Counted from the stretch's first letter, positions 42,509-53,460 are shown. The stretch: DNA of 64,000 bases from Semisulcospira habei (GCA_036245525.1 BTPG01000004.1:13625343-13689342); one strand, 5' to 3'. Notes: generated by a model from the letters alone, not told the origin. Numbers and translations are program-made.

Positions 42509-45500
42509 ATCTCTCTCTATCTCTCCATCTCCATCCACACAAACCGGTCAGCCAGTATAACGGTCTGTTTAATGTCCGTCACCAGTGTCGCGTCATCACA
42601 ACTCACACACAGTCAAACTTACCTGCCTCTAAAGGCTTCGTCAGCGATAACAAACAGCTCCTCGTCACGCGCGGCTGACGCCAGTTCCACCACAGAGGCC
42701 CCCACATCTGTCTCGTCGTCAAAGTCACAGAAATGGGTGTAAACCCGCGGGCCGGGTGCTGTTGTTGATGCTGGTGTTGGTGTTGATGTGGACCCAATCC
42801 CCAGGGAGTGCTGCAGTTGACGTTCGATGAGCAAGATGGCGGCACGGCTGTGTCTGTGGGAACTCAGCAAATGAACGTCCTTCCCTTGGTGCCCCCACTG
42901 CAAGCCCTTTATGACGAGAACGACCGTTTTCCCCGTGCCTGTGTGGACAATGGAGGAACAAAAGGTGTCATAACAATACGTGTTATTTTGGTCAACGTAT
43001 TCAGCCTGACACATTTACAGCTGGGATGGATCGACCGTGACAACTCAGTGCACAGCAGTGCTTGATAAGGTTCCTTCCACGCTACAGAACTAATCCTGAG
43101 CATGTACTGAGTTTGAAATATCACCACACTAATCCTATACATGTAGTGAGCTTGGAATATCATCAGACGAATCATATACATGCACTCATCCTGAGCAACC
43201 ACGGTCATCCAATCTCCCGCATACTGCACTCATGTAAAATTGTCCACACATGCAAGGTTGGTTGGTTGTACATTGCTTGACGTCCCGACAGCAACAAGAA
43301 TTTCTCAGGACGTGCCTGCACTGCTTGTGAAAAATATTAACTTGACAAAATATTGAATGTATGTAGCCAGCCGGTCTAATACGCTAAATAAACCTAAGAC
43401 CATTTAGCAACACCCGCACCACAGAGGGAAGGAGGCAGGGAATTCAGTGGACGCTGACCTCAATGCTGGATGACCTCGACTACGCCGATGATATCGGGCT
43501 GCTGGCAAGCAGAAACCAGGACATGCAACAGAAGACACAACAGTTGACACAGTCAGCAAGCTCCATAGGTCTCGGGGTCAACATTAGGAAGACTCAAGTC
43601 ATGAGGAAGAACACCATAGTGGGCGACCCAATCACCATCAATGACCAACCTCTGCAAGAGGTGGACGAGTTCACGTACCTGGGCAGCAAGGTTACCACAG
43701 ATGGAGACTGCACAAGGGAGATCACCACAAGAATCAGCAAAGCCAACCAAGCCTTCGCAATGCTGAAACCCATCTGGAGGACCACAAGCCTGAGCATCCA
43801 CACCAAGCTCCGTATTTTTAAGAGCAACGTGCTGAGTGTCCTTCTATATGGGTCAGAGTGCTGGAAATCCACTACCGCTACGGAACGCAAGCTGGAAGTC
43901 TTCCAGAACAAGTGCCTGCGACGGATCATGAAGGTCTTCTGGCCAAACATGATTACAAACGAGGAACTACGGAAGAGAGCAGGCGCAGACAGCATCGCTG
44001 AAACCATCGCCACACGGAGATGGAGATGGCTAGGCCACGTTTGCAGAATGTCACTCGACTCATTACCAAGGGTGGCACTGAGATGGACACCACAGGGGAA
44101 GAGAAACCGTGGGCGACCAAAGGAGACGTGGCGCCGAACCGTGGAGCGAGAGCTCAAGAACAGAGGCCTTACTCTGCAAACAGCACCCAAAATAGCAGCT
44201 GACAGACAAAAGTGGCGCTCCCTTGCCGTCGCCTCAAGCACCAGACGGCGCAGAGAGGACTGAACTGAACATTTAGCAACACACATCCAATATCAAGAGC
44301 TACAGACAGCGCAGACAGTAGGGAGGGTTTAACAAAGGAAAATACAGGTGTATGGACCAAGGGTAGGCAGAAACACATGCCCCAGAATAGAGGGGAAAAC
44401 CCACCCTGTGGGGCTGACCAGGGTGACCCTAGGAACTAAAAAGTAGATAACCCCACCCAAGTGCCCCAGGGCAGACCCGGGTGGGGGACACTTGCAAGGG
44501 ATGACCAACGCCAATGTCAAATTGATTTGGGAAGGTAGTATGCTATTTTCACCACTCACACCTTTTTAGCTTGCCAATAAAAAATTGTGTGGCGGAGAAC
44601 AACGGCGGAGTCAGCTGTACAACACTTCCGGGTATTTATTGTGAGCAAGAAAGGAAAGAAAACAATTGACGTCAGTGGCACTCCAACACCGGACGCGCGG
44701 ATCTGAGAGCCAACACATCATCATCCACTTGGCCACAAAACATGGGCTGATCCAGAGGGTGTCTCACAGGAGGAGGGACCCCTCATCCCCCCCCCCCAGA
44801 ACAATACAGTGACTATCAGGAGAGCATAATAAAAAAAGTCCTAAGAAAGAAAGAAACACGCTTAGAAATAACAAATACAAATAAATTGTGTTGCGATTGT
44901 TCTTTCTTAGCGCGTTTCTTTTGTGGATTTTCTTTATAAATGTACTAGTGTGTTGTGACCGTTCTCTCCAAACGTGTTTCTTTTTATTTGTTATTTACAG
45001 TTTTTATAACTTAAGATTTTTATTTGTTGAAACTTTTCTTCTCTCATCTCGGGACACAGCACAGATTTTGGCACTTTTTTATGGGGGCGCGGGGGGTGGG
45101 GGATCATGTCTTCACGCACTTCTCCTCCTCCCCTTCTCCACCCCAATGCGCATAACCGACGTCGGCCTGGGCACGGCCGTGCACGACCCAACAGCGGCCC
45201 GATGGCCTTTGCGCACTGGGACCCACCTCCCTGACAACACAAGATTACACGGGCACTTCTGATTCTTTATGGTGTTAATTGTCTTCTTAATCCATTCAGC
45301 CCTGACTCAATACAGCAGGAGATGGATCGACCATGTTAATTGAAGGGTGTGCCTGTAGGCGTCAAGCTAATCTGGCACTGCCCTTGAATAATCATGGTCG
45401 ATCCATCTCCTGAAACTGGTGCATGGTCATTAGATGACGCCTCCAAAATTTGGGAAATACGGCCGTCGGGCTGAGAGAGTTAAAGGAATGTTCTACCTGG

Positions 45501-47663
45501 AGAGTCTGCAGGAGCAATCATCGCGTGTGTGTGATAACAAAGCTATACTCCCAATTAATCCTCCGTTTGAGGAACAACACAGCCAGTTGTGAAAACCGTG
45601 ATACTGCTCTATACGCCCACTATCCTTCAGACGCCAAGCTAATCTGGCACTACCCTTGAATTATCATGGTCAATGCACCTCCTGTAACTGGTACATATTC
45701 GTTAAGTATCACTTCCAAAATTTGAGAAATGCACCCGTGGGGATAACAGGGTTGATTTGTTATGATGATGCTCTTTTTGACTTCAGGTTATTGCAATCGC
45801 GCCTACCCGGCGGCCCCCAGAGAAACACCCGCGGCAGCCGAGGCCTGTTGACAAGATCCACTTGATAAGGGTAGAGAGTCAGCATGGACAGTGTCAGTCC
45901 TGTCAGCGCCACGGCCTCCGCCTGTGTTCTCAGTTCCACAGCACGACGTGGGGTGGTCACCGTCGGTATCTCAATTGTGGTCGCCGGGCCACAGAACCTG
46001 AGACATCAGGCAGAATAAGTGAAGCTCGAGCAAACAGCAAGGGAATCATGAAATGAAGAACAACAAACAACGCACGTGCCAAAGTGTCAAAACACATGCA
46101 CGCAAGATTACTGACCTTGCACACCGCTTGTCCCACCCATCTGGGTGCTTTGTGAGTCTGAAGGAGGGGGTGGTGGTGGTGGTGGGGAGGGGGGGGGGGG
46201 CGGTTGGGCAGTATAGCCTATAATCATGACTCGCGATTGACTTTCTTTTTCGGTTTTCGTGACTGCAGTTTTTATTTTTGTATTTTCGTGATCCGTGACT
46301 GGAGTCATCATAAAATGTGAAAGCCAGTGTCACTTTTTTGTTTTCAAACTGGAACTTCTTCTTCATCGATTCGAATATTTAAATTTGGCTTTGTCTTAAT
46401 ATGCATTAACATGATCTCTATCAAACCCTGGTTTCGGACTGTTTCTACCTTTCTTTGGACGTCGCGCGAGACGTTTTACTTAAGTGTTTCATACATGGGT
46501 TTCCTCCCCTACACATCATGGCAGAGAGTGTGGTTCTGAAAGCTGGGGAGACTATTGGTTTCACTGATATGGCAGAGAGTGTGGTTCTGAAGGCTGGGGA
46601 GACTATTGGTTTGACTGCTATGGCAGAGAGTGTGGTTCTGAAGGCTGGTGGACTATTGGTCTTACTGTTTTGGCAGATAGTGTGGTTCTGAAGGCTGGGG
46701 AGACCATTGGATTGACTGCTATGGCAGAGAGTGTGTTTCTGAAAGCTGGGGAGACTATTGGTTTGACTGCTAGAGGAAAAGTGGACACCATGGCAGAGAG
46801 TGTGGTTCTGAAAGCTGAAGACATTCAGTATTGGTTTGCCGGAAAGAGCAGCCATTTCGAAATACTTTTGGCGTGAAGACATGGGACGATCGTCGATAAC
46901 TGGTCACTTCTCTATCACTTCCTGTGCGTGTGGGTAGCGGTTTTAGTCCCGATGATTCCTGTAGGAAACCGCTACCGACACGCAAAGGGTTAACACGGGT
47001 AGTAGTCAACAGCAGCAAGACAGGTCACATCTGAGGATCCAGCGTGCAGTGGAGTCGCCTTATTTAAAACACACGGAAATCGTAGTTGAAGATTTATTTT
47101 ACGACGGGTAAGAAAACAGCTTCCAGTTAAAAAAAACAATACGCCCTGGGAATCTTCAGATCGAAATGAGACCGGTGATGACTAGATAGTTCGTTTGACT
47201 CGACTTTCGGGTGGAAAACACGGGTTTCTTAACGACGGTCTCTCTAGTCTTCAGCGGTCCCACGTTCCATCTCACCCTATCGTGCGCTGCATCGCCCGTC
47301 ACAACCACAGGAATGAACAGGCAGCCGTTAAAAAAGAATACAGGGCAATAACTGAAGCAAATGTTTGCTACTGCTATCACGGCGATTCTAGCCAGTGTTA
47401 CTACCACCCGTATTCAGAAGTGACCAACTACGCAACGATCTCCTCATGCCTGTGTTTGAAAGCAAACAAGAAGATGAGCGTCTGACCAAAACCCACCTGG
47501 CCACTAATCTCTCGTACAGGTCTGGTGTCATGCTGGGGTCGGGGCCGTTGTCAGTGACGGCTCTCCGCCACCAGACACTGCTCGCTGCCATACTGTCGGA
47601 ACAAAGACATCGCTCTACAGCGGCAGCGGGACCTGTAGCCACCCCCACACACCGGCACAGTGC
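41281..47663 (-). CDS. P-loop NTPase / SF1-helicase-like host gene, five C-terminal exons
   Basis: Exons in transcript order: 47497-47663, 45807-45997, 42623-42938, 41829-42241, 41281-41600. All four introns are GT-AG and phases match exactly (2, 1, 2, 1), giving about 468 codons to a TAG at 41281. Walker A GPPGTGKT is split by intron 2 (WGPPG at the end of exon 2, TGKTVVLVIKGLQW at the start of exon 3). A Walker-B-like FVIADEAF ends exon 3. The last exon has IILCYNPRDNLPVVTRLRARG, VQVVTSDDDE and VTDHNVVSGLERRVVV, resembling the C-terminal RecA fold and the GLE box of UvrD-like helicases. Upstream exons are not visible, so the N-terminus and any effector domain are unknown. The substrate is unknown. 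Introns are filled with repeats. Confidence 0.82.
41601..41828 (-). repeat. Intron 4 with (TGTTGG)n-like tract
   Basis: The intron is dominated by TGTTGG/TGGTGG repeats on the plus strand (41660-41812). Frames through it are low complexity. Confidence 0.8.
41829..42241 (-). CDS. Helicase-like gene, exon 4
   Basis: Starts with T completing AG|T (Ser), then DCSDLGGVDTSGRFAAFCTQLA; ends ELRVGQSG before GTATGA. 413 nt. It has Ser/Pro-rich RYSSSAAPAPTDG and a C-X2-C-X2-H run (CERCADHIAHL). Confidence 0.8.
42390..42530. repeat. (CT)n microsatellite in intron 3
   Basis: Long CT tract with a few G and A interruptions. It lies in the polypyrimidine-poor orientation for the minus-strand gene. Confidence 0.9.
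42623..42938 (-). CDS. Helicase-like gene, exon 3 (Walker A/B exon)
   Basis: The acceptor TTCCTCCATTGTCCACACAG precedes GC|ACG|GGG|AAA|ACG (Thr-Gly-Lys-Thr of Walker A). The donor AG|GTAAGT follows FVIADEAFRG. 316 nt, with GLQWGHQGKDVHLLSSHRHSR and ERQLQHSLG between. Confidence 0.85.
43401..43413. repeat. 13-bp target-site duplication (CATTTAGCAACAC), left
   Basis: Identical to 44270-44282; brackets the RTE in intron 2. Confidence 0.9.
43414..44269 (+). mobile_element. RTE-type LINE (family 3), 5'-truncated, in intron 2 of the helicase-like gene
   Basis: 856 bp flanked by a perfect 13-bp duplication. It ends TGAACTGAA, compatible with a short-repeat tail typical of RTE. Antisense to the host gene. 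Confidence 0.9.
43463..44263 (+). pseudogene. RTE family 3 RT, C-terminal part
   Basis: Open from the catalytic box LDYADDIGLLAS through EFTYLGSKVTTDGD, SVLLYGSECWKSTTATE, CLRRIMKVFWP and WRWLGHVCRM to stop, 266 codons, with no internal breaks. The N-terminal RT and the endonuclease were lost by 5' truncation at insertion, so it is dead on arrival. A different family from those at 1-2508 and 55867. Confidence 0.85.
44270..44282. repeat. 13-bp target-site duplication, right
   Basis: CATTTAGCAACAC, identical to 43401-43413. Confidence 0.9.
44283..45285. other. Intronic unassigned stretch
   Basis: No exon with matching phase or SINE box seen. GAAAGAAACACGCTTAGAAA near 44850 recurs at 52760, marking a dispersed repeat. 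Confidence 0.35.
45290..45485. mobile_element. Foldback element, diverged copy
   Basis: CAGGAGATGGATCGACCATG...GGCGTCAAGCTAATCTGGCA...ATGGTCGATCCATCTCCTG: same family as 38755-38945, with longer but less perfect arms. Confidence 0.7.
45630..45760 (+). mobile_element. Foldback element, half copy
   Basis: GACGCCAAGCTAATCTGGCA and CTACCCTTGAATTATCATGG are present without the left arm. Confidence 0.6.
45807..45997 (-). CDS. Helicase-like gene, exon 2
   Basis: The acceptor ...CTGCCTGATGTCTCAG precedes G completing AG|G (Arg); the donor follows CCG|CCG|G at GTAGGC. It encodes FCGPATTIEIPTVTTP, ELRTQAEAVALTGLTLSML, YPYQVDLVNRPRLPRVFLWG and the first half of Walker A. 191 nt. Confidence 0.82.
46519..46830 (+). 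repeat. 51-bp minisatellite, about 6 units, in intron 1
   Basis: ATGGCAGAGAGTGTGGTTCT and GAAAGCTGGGGAGACTATTG recur; the last units are altered. The period of 51 leaves frames open (MAESVVLKAGETIGLTA) without evidence of translation. Confidence 0.9.
47497..47663 (-). CDS. Helicase-like gene, exon 1 of those visible
   Basis: The acceptor TGTGTGTGTGTTGCAG precedes ALCRCVGVATGPAAAVERC; it ends PSMTPDLYERLVA plus AG before GTGGGT. 167 nt, starting in phase 0. Support is the splice signals and phase match to exon 2; it has no diagnostic motif, so it is the weakest of the five. Confidence 0.65.
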
Positions 47664-48028
47664 CTGCAACACACACACACACACATACTTGTCTAGGTGA
47701 CTGGAATGTGCTTTCAAAGCAAGCCTGGAAGCAACATTGATACGATAAATGTGTAGGACCGTTCATACTAACATCCACCATCGACAGTTAGCAGTGTTGG
47801 GGGAGTGGCAGGAAAACAGTCTGCACTCCAACGGATGGACCTGTCAATAATAACGACGACGACTTTATTCCTGAAAGATACATATTTGGGTTTTGAAAAC
47901 CTATCATACAATCTGTCCCTGATGTTTATCGAAACAAACAATTAGTAAAAAAAAACAAAAAACATCCCCCTCCCACCCCCCCCCCCCCCATTCCTCTCAG
48001 AAAAAATAAAATAAAATAGTAATAATAA

Positions 48029-48030
<2 letters not shown>
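47664..48030. other. Unassigned stretch
   Basis: Upstream exons of the helicase-like gene could lie here or beyond, but none was recognised. Ends in A- and C-rich runs. Confidence 0.3.

Positions 48031-48033
<3 letters not shown>

Positions 48034-48100
<67 letters not shown>
48034..48100. repeat. (TA)n microsatellite
   Basis: About 33 TA dinucleotides directly before the PLE fragment, as also found beside the Penelope-like repeats at 9.9 and 25 kb. Confidence 0.95.
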
Positions 48101-48105
<5 letters not shown>

Positions 48106-48445
48106 GTACGTTATCCAGTGCTCGTGTCATACAACCGCCATGTACATTGGGTCTACTTGTAATCTTAAGCTGCGTTGGGCAAATCACAAAAGTGACATCA
48201 ACAACAAAAAGTGCTCTAAGTGTTCACTTGTTCAACATGTCGTTAGCACCACCCATCCAGTAGATCGAACAGTACCGTTTCTGAAAATCTTTCCTATTGA
48301 ACAAGTGAAAGACGAGAGTGTACTGATTTCTCGTGAAACGTGGTGGCAGGCCAATGTTGGAACTATCTTTGTTGGCTTGAATTCACGCAAAGACCTAGCT
48401 ACCATGCTGAGGCTAGGAAGGCGGCAAACATATAATTGTAATTAA
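48101..48445 (+). pseudogene. Penelope-like element, GIY-YIG domain fragment
   Basis: YVIQCSCHTTAMYIGSTCNLKLRWANHKSD is the GIY..YIG strand pair with the following basic helix (Arg in NLKLRW). CSKCSLVQHVVSTTHP follows, then the conserved Glu-Trp segment SRETWWQAN and GLNSRKDLATML, then a stop. It keeps the whole domain in frame with one copy of the unit that is amplified at 6956-8050. The RT half is missing upstream of the TA run. Confidence 0.85.
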
Positions 48446-49270
48446 TCACTGACTATGACAGAAATGGGTCTATAGTTGTTAGGGTCAGTACGATCTTTTG
48501 ATTTTGGCAGTGGGACGACTTTTGCGACTTTGAGGTCTGTAGGGAAGACATTGTTTTGAATACATAAGTTGTAAATATAAGTAAGGGTCTCTGCGGTGTA
48601 TGGTATTGACAACTTTAATATTTGTGAGCTAATTTCATCATGGCCGAAGGACTCCTTATTAGCTAAGTCACTAATTAATTTTCCCACTTCGTGCACAGCA
48701 CGTTTGGGGATATTAAATGGTGGTGTGCCAGTTGTTTTTCTGTTGCAGAAATTAACTAAGTAATCGGGGCATATGTCAGCCTCTGTATCGCGATTAAGAG
48801 TAATTATCAAATCCGCAACAGACAGAAAATGTTCGTTGAATGTGTCGGCGGAGAGATTACTGCGGATTTTTGTTCACTGACCTACTACTATTACCTCGGG
48901 TGATCGAATTTAGTACCCGCCACACTGCTGACACATCTTTGTTGTCCTTGAAAGTGTTGCGGATAAAATCCCTCCTCGCGGCGCGCACCGTTGACCTCAC
49001 ACGGTTTCGCTGCTTTTTAAATTCATAAAATTTCTTTTCTCATTTTAGGTTATTTCGCACCGACATAGCATGCATTATTTCTTTTGTCAACCAAGGGGGA
49101 AGTATCTCATTCTTTACTCTTTTTGTTCAAATCGGCGCATATTTGTCTAATACTCCAATGAATAAACTGTACCAAGTGGACAGCGCAATATCTGGATCAT
49201 CTGCGAGAAGGACCTCGTCAAAAGGAGTGTTACTGAGATCATGTAGAAAGGCATTACGATTGAAATGCTT
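48446..49270 (-). pseudogene. LINE RT N-terminal fragment (Jockey/CR1-like)
   Basis: Minus-strand reading runs from YSLFIGVLDKYAPI and TKRVKNEILPPWLTKEI through RRDFIRNTFKDNKDVSSVWRVLNSIT, then KESFGHDEISSQILKLS, NNVFPTDLKVAKVVPLPKS and NNYRPISVI. It stops before the palm motifs. Stops or frame changes occur near 48840 and 49130. It abuts the PLE fragment at about 48446. Confidence 0.75.
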
Positions 49271-49357
49271 AAATTACCTGTAGGTTGTTGTAGTATGACA
49301 ATGTTTCTTTAGTTTGGGGAGTTTTACAGACCAGCAACAAATCACGGCGCGAGCGAG

Positions 49358-50380
49358 ATGCCGGGAGACGCCAGTGTACTGGAGGTGTGTTTGGCGGCCG
49401 AAAGTGTCTCTGGCAGAGAAACAATTGCTGGAGCTCAGCGTATCCGCGGGCTATGGCGAATATATCCTCTGAATAGAGAGGCCAGGACAACTGTATTGGT
49501 AAATGGAATAGAGATAGGTGGGCGATCTCTCTGTCTACACGACAAGAACCCCGCGGCTTACATTCTGCGGGAATCTCGCTCAGAAACACCGACTACCCAG
49601 CTCTACATACAGGACATACCCATCAGCGTAGCAGACGAAGAAGTTATTACACTCCTCGACAGACTCGGATGTGTCAGGCGCTCTTCTATCACATATGAGC
49701 GTGCCCGTAACACTGACGGTAAGCTGACCCGTTTCCTGACCGGATGTCGGTTTGTTTACATTGAGATCCCGACGGTTCCACTAGAGCGTAGTTTTCAGAT
49801 GGGCCCCTTCAGAATTTCTATATTCTATAAGGAAATGAAGAAAACGCGCGAGCAGAAGTGTTCCAACTGCTTGCAGACAGGACACTACACTCATGAATGC
49901 GTTAATCAGGTGGTGTGTCGTGGATGCAGACAGGGTGGACACAGAAAAAAAGAGGGCAGGTGTGTTCAACTGACAACCGAGGGAAACACGGCTGAGCAAG
50001 TAACTGACACAGACATTGGCGACATTATTGTGACATTCCCTGCCGTGACACCAACAGACTCTGACCCCAAAACCGATCCCGTGCCGCCCGCTTCGTCTGC
50101 TTCTGGTGACAGCGCGGATGTGGGACAGCATGTAGAGAAAGGTCGCCAGCCGTTGGAAAGAGGTCGCCACGAGAAGAAAGGAAAACAAACAAAGCTTACC
50201 AGTCTTCTCCAACGTAGACACCGATCGGAAACACCTAACAAAAGACTGAGGTCGGAATCTAATTCCCCTCCTCAATCCGCAGGTAAAAACGCACGCAATC
50301 TACTGCCAACAAAGGACGGTCGGGAGACTGGAACCACTGAAACTTCCGAGTCCGACTCCGTGCCACAGGGCCTGACCTAA
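49358..50380 (+). CDS. L1/Tx1-type ORF1 protein
   Basis: 340 residues, intact. The central region (about 80-160, QLYIQDIPISVADEEVITLL and RFVYIEIPTVPLERSFQMGPF) looks like an RRM fold. It is followed by two CCHC knuckles: C168-X2-C-X4-H-X4-C181 and C187-X2-C-X4-H-X6-C202. The C-terminal third is low-complexity and basic (ERGRHEKKGKQTKL). The known role of such proteins is RNA binding and RNP formation with ORF2. Start chosen at the first Met in frame, with GCGAGCGAG just upstream. ORF2 starts about 130 bases after the stop. Confidence 0.85.
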   Translation: MPGDASVLEVCLAAESVSGRETIAGAQRIRGLWRIYPLNREARTTVLVNGIEIGGRSLCLHDKNPAAYILRESRSETPTTQLYIQDIPISVADEEVITLLDRLGCVRRSSITYERARNTDGKLTRFLTGCRFVYIEIPTVPLERSFQMGPFRISIFYKEMKKTREQKCSNCLQTGHYTHECVNQVVCRGCRQGGHRKKEGRCVQLTTEGNTAEQVTDTDIGDIIVTFPAVTPTDSDPKTDPVPPASSASGDSADVGQHVEKGRQPLERGRHEKKGKQTKLTSLLQRRHRSETPNKRLRSESNSPPQSAGKNARNLLPTKDGRETGTTETSESDSVPQGLT

Positions 50381-50510
50381 CAAAATTGGTCGAATATGTG
50401 GCTCTTTCCCGGTCCGGACCTTGCACCCAACCCTGCACTATGAGACTGAGATACGATTCAAAGTATTATCATTATGAATAGATTAATAAATAAACATTGT
50501 TAGGTCCTTT

Positions 50511-52738
50511 ATGGATGCTATATCAAATATTAATGTTGTAACGCTCAACGTAAGAGGAATTAGAAATAAGCGAAAACGAAATGTAGTGTTTCGATTTCTT
50601 CCACACTTGCCGGTTGTGCCCCGATTTTGAAGCCGATTCCGATCCGATTGCGATCGGATGACGTCATTTAACCGATCCGATCGCAATCGGCTGGAAATCG
50701 GGTGTTTAGAAACTGCTCTATTTTTCGGATACGAATCGGACCCGGTTGTAAGCTTCAACCAATCAGAGCGCGTCTCGCAAAGCACGTCGTTTCAGTTTGC
50801 AAAAGGCGGAATATCATTCAACCACCTTCGTTGCCGATGTTTCGCCCGCCTCAGTCTTCCGGAATATGACGCAAAACTGCTGATAATACAAGCACACCAT
50901 CATCACTGTCCAAACTAGCAGCCATTTCGCTGAACAGGTACGACATTGATCTTCGATTCAAACCGGTCGGCTAAATAAAGTCGGGGAATGTGGGGCAGTG
51001 CACACGTTTTTGCAGTCCGGTCCGATCACACTCCGATTCGAAACTGCTCAAGAATCGGCTTCAAAATCGGGCATGTGTGGCGGGGCCTTTAGACAGAAAA
51101 AAGTGGCTATTGCATGTTTACAAGAAACGTATATTACTGACGACGTGAAGGAGGAGTGGCAGAATGAATGGGGTGGTCAATTGTTCTGTTGTTGTGTTAG
51201 CAGTCATTCAATGGGTCAGGTTATCTTAGTGCGAAGAGATTTTATATACGATACAAAACTCGTACATCACTCAGACAGAATACTGTCTCTGGAGGTGTCT
51301 ATTGATGACAACATACTTATGATACACAACGTATATGCCCCGGCTTCAGGGGAAAAGGCTCCTTTCTTTGAGCAGCTGGTACAACATTTCAATTATTATC
51401 CTATATCGTCTATCTTGGTGTGTGGAGACTTTAATTGTGTTCTAGACAACAATAAAGACGTAATTAGTGGAGACAAGCACTCAGTGAAGAACGTTTCCTC
51501 TTTTAACGACTTTCTGATTAACAGTGATTTGAACGACACGTGGAGATTACTGAACCCACAGCGGACGGAGTTTACATGGTCTAGAAATAACCCCACTCAG
51601 GCTAGACGGTTAGACTACGCGCTTTCTTCTGATGAAGTGTTTGACAGAATTCTCTCCTGTGAGCATGAGTCGGTGTCTTTCTCTGACCATAGATGTGTCA
51701 CTTTACAGTACTGTATATCTAATGTTACTAGAGGCCCATGCTACTAGAAATATAATAACAGCCTTCTCAAAGATGAGCAGTACGTTAAGATGATAAATGC
51801 ATTAATCTCTAAGTTTAAGGCTACGACAGATGAAACGGAGAGTCAGATAAAATGGGAGTTATTAAAAATTCAAATACGTGAACTCAGTATAAACTTTTGC
51901 CAAATTAAAAAACGAAAGGAAAGCAAAATGTTAGAGGATTTACAAAGAAGACTGAATACTTTTGATATAGCACTTGTCAACAATCCCAACAACATTGATA
52001 TTCAGCAAATACGTCAGAAAACAAAGCTTGAACTTGAAATCTTTGAACAGCACGCTGCAAATAGCGTTCGAGTCCGTGCTCGAGTAAAGTGGATAGAAGA
52101 AGGCGAAAAAAATACGAACTATTTTTTGAATTTAGAAAAAGCTCGCGCATATTCCAAGGTAATGGATAAATTAACGCTGGAAGATGGGCCAGTAGTTACA
52201 GATCAAAACAAGATACTGGAGGAACAGATGAAACACTTTACATCACTGTATGCATCTCGCACAGACCAGTCCCGCATGAGTCGCTTGGCGGATGATTTCA
52301 TAAGTGACACTGCAATTCCAAAACTTTCATCCCTTGATAGTGAGTCATGTGAAGGTTTAATAACAGTAGATGAAGCCTCCATTGGTTTGAAACATTTAAA
52401 TAACGGGTCAGCCCCTGGCTGTGATGGTATTACAGTAGAATTCATGAGAATGTTTTGGGTCCATCTGAAGGATCTTGTGGTGGACTCCTTGAACAAGGCC
52501 TTTGAAAATGGCGCTTTGTCTCCTTCACAGACCAAAGCAGTCATTACTCTAATACATAAAGAGAAAAATCTAAGTCGAGATACTTTGAGAAACTGGCGTC
52601 CCATCTCCCTAACAAATACATATTATAACACTTTGGCAAAGTATCTTGCTCTCAGACTGGCCAACGTGGTCGGAGATATTGTCCACGAAGATCAAAAAGG
52701 TTTTATCAGAGGTCGCAAAATCTTTACAGCTATTAAAA
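50511..52738 (+). pseudogene. L1/Tx1-type ORF2 (endonuclease plus partial RT), broken
   Basis: The first 30 codons (50511-50600, ISNINVVTLNVRGIRNKRKR, endonuclease motif with Asn) resume exactly in frame at 51091 (RQKKVAIACLQETYI). The endonuclease then shows NVYAP, VCGDFNCVL, RRLDYAL and SFSDHR, so all catalytic boxes are visible. TAG at 51745 interrupts where most relatives have an aromatic residue; the frame goes on with KYNNSLLKDEQYVKM. RT fingers follow: VKWIEEGEKNTNYFLNLEK, NNGSAPGCDGITVEF, NWRPISLTNTYYNTLAKYL and DQKGFIRGRKI. The catalytic palm is absent. Confidence 0.85.
50601..51090. mobile_element. 490-bp non-autonomous DNA element inserted in ORF2
   Basis: The ends are imperfect inverted repeats: CCACACTTGCC...CCCGATTTTGAAGCCGATTC on the left and GAATCGGCTTCAAAATCGGGCATGTGTGG on the right. 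The interior has many CGATCCGATTGCGATCGG-like palindromes. Removing 490 bp restores the LINE frame; a duplication of at most 2-3 bp (YTT) is compatible. No coding capacity. Confidence 0.75.
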
Positions 52739-52740
52739 GA

Positions 52741-53190
52741 AAAGAAGTACCCAACGGAGAAAGAAACACGCTTAGAAAAACGGGTACGACACAATTTATT
52801 AATATTTCGGGTAAATACCCTTTGTCAAAATAGACAAACAAACAAACAGAGAGATTAGCCGCTACTTATCTTCATTGGCAGAAGGAATGTGGCAACTGAA
52901 GGAGGTGAGTAAAATAAAAGAAAAGGAAGAACAAAAGTGCGAAAAAAGTAAAAATGACGTCAACGAAAAATCGTAAGAGAGAGACTCGGAGAGAACCTGA
53001 ACACGAGAGACAAGAGTGTGTGCAAGCCCGTGCAGGAGCGAGCAAAAGTAAATGCGTGTAGGTGAGGCCAGAGAAAGAGATGATGATGATGATGATGAAA
53101 CTTTATTTATCAACGGTAAAAAGTTTTGACAGATACAAATCGTCATTTTACAAACTTGCCGTTGCTAACATCTACAACATAAAATAGATT

Positions 53191-53250
<60 letters not shown>

Positions 53251-53332
53251 TACATTTACACATATTATTTCATGCAATATTAAAATTTAAAAAAAAAATC
53301 ATCTAAACAAAATAACTCACATTCATCTCACA

Positions 53333-53402
<70 letters not shown>

Positions 53403-53460
53403 ACACACGCACAAACAATATAAAAATGCATTTATTACATGAAAGCATTAACCATCAGGG
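52741..53460. other. Unassigned stretch with microsatellites
   Basis: Contains GAAAGAAACACGCTTAGAAA (also at 44850), a (GAT)n run at 53080, (AAT)n at 53193-53250 and (CA)n at 53332-53415. Confidence 0.5.

Larger units (their letters stand above)
49330..52740 (+). mobile_element. L1/Tx1-type LINE, interrupted and 3'-truncated
   Basis: ORF1 with two zinc knuckles, a short spacer, then ORF2 with AP endonuclease and the start of RT. ORF2 is interrupted by a 490-bp element (50601-51090) and a TAG at 51745. Sequence homologous to the family stops about 52735, before the YADD box. Two-ORF structure with a CCHC ORF1 fits the Tx1/L1 group. Confidence 0.8.

Noticed and set aside
46445..46882. 145-codon minus frame and plus MAESVVLKAGE frames
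   Set aside because: Products of the 51-bp minisatellite within an intron.
47156..47407. 83-codon minus frame between exons of the helicase-like gene
   Set aside because: No splice sites in phase with the neighbouring exons; lies in the intron.
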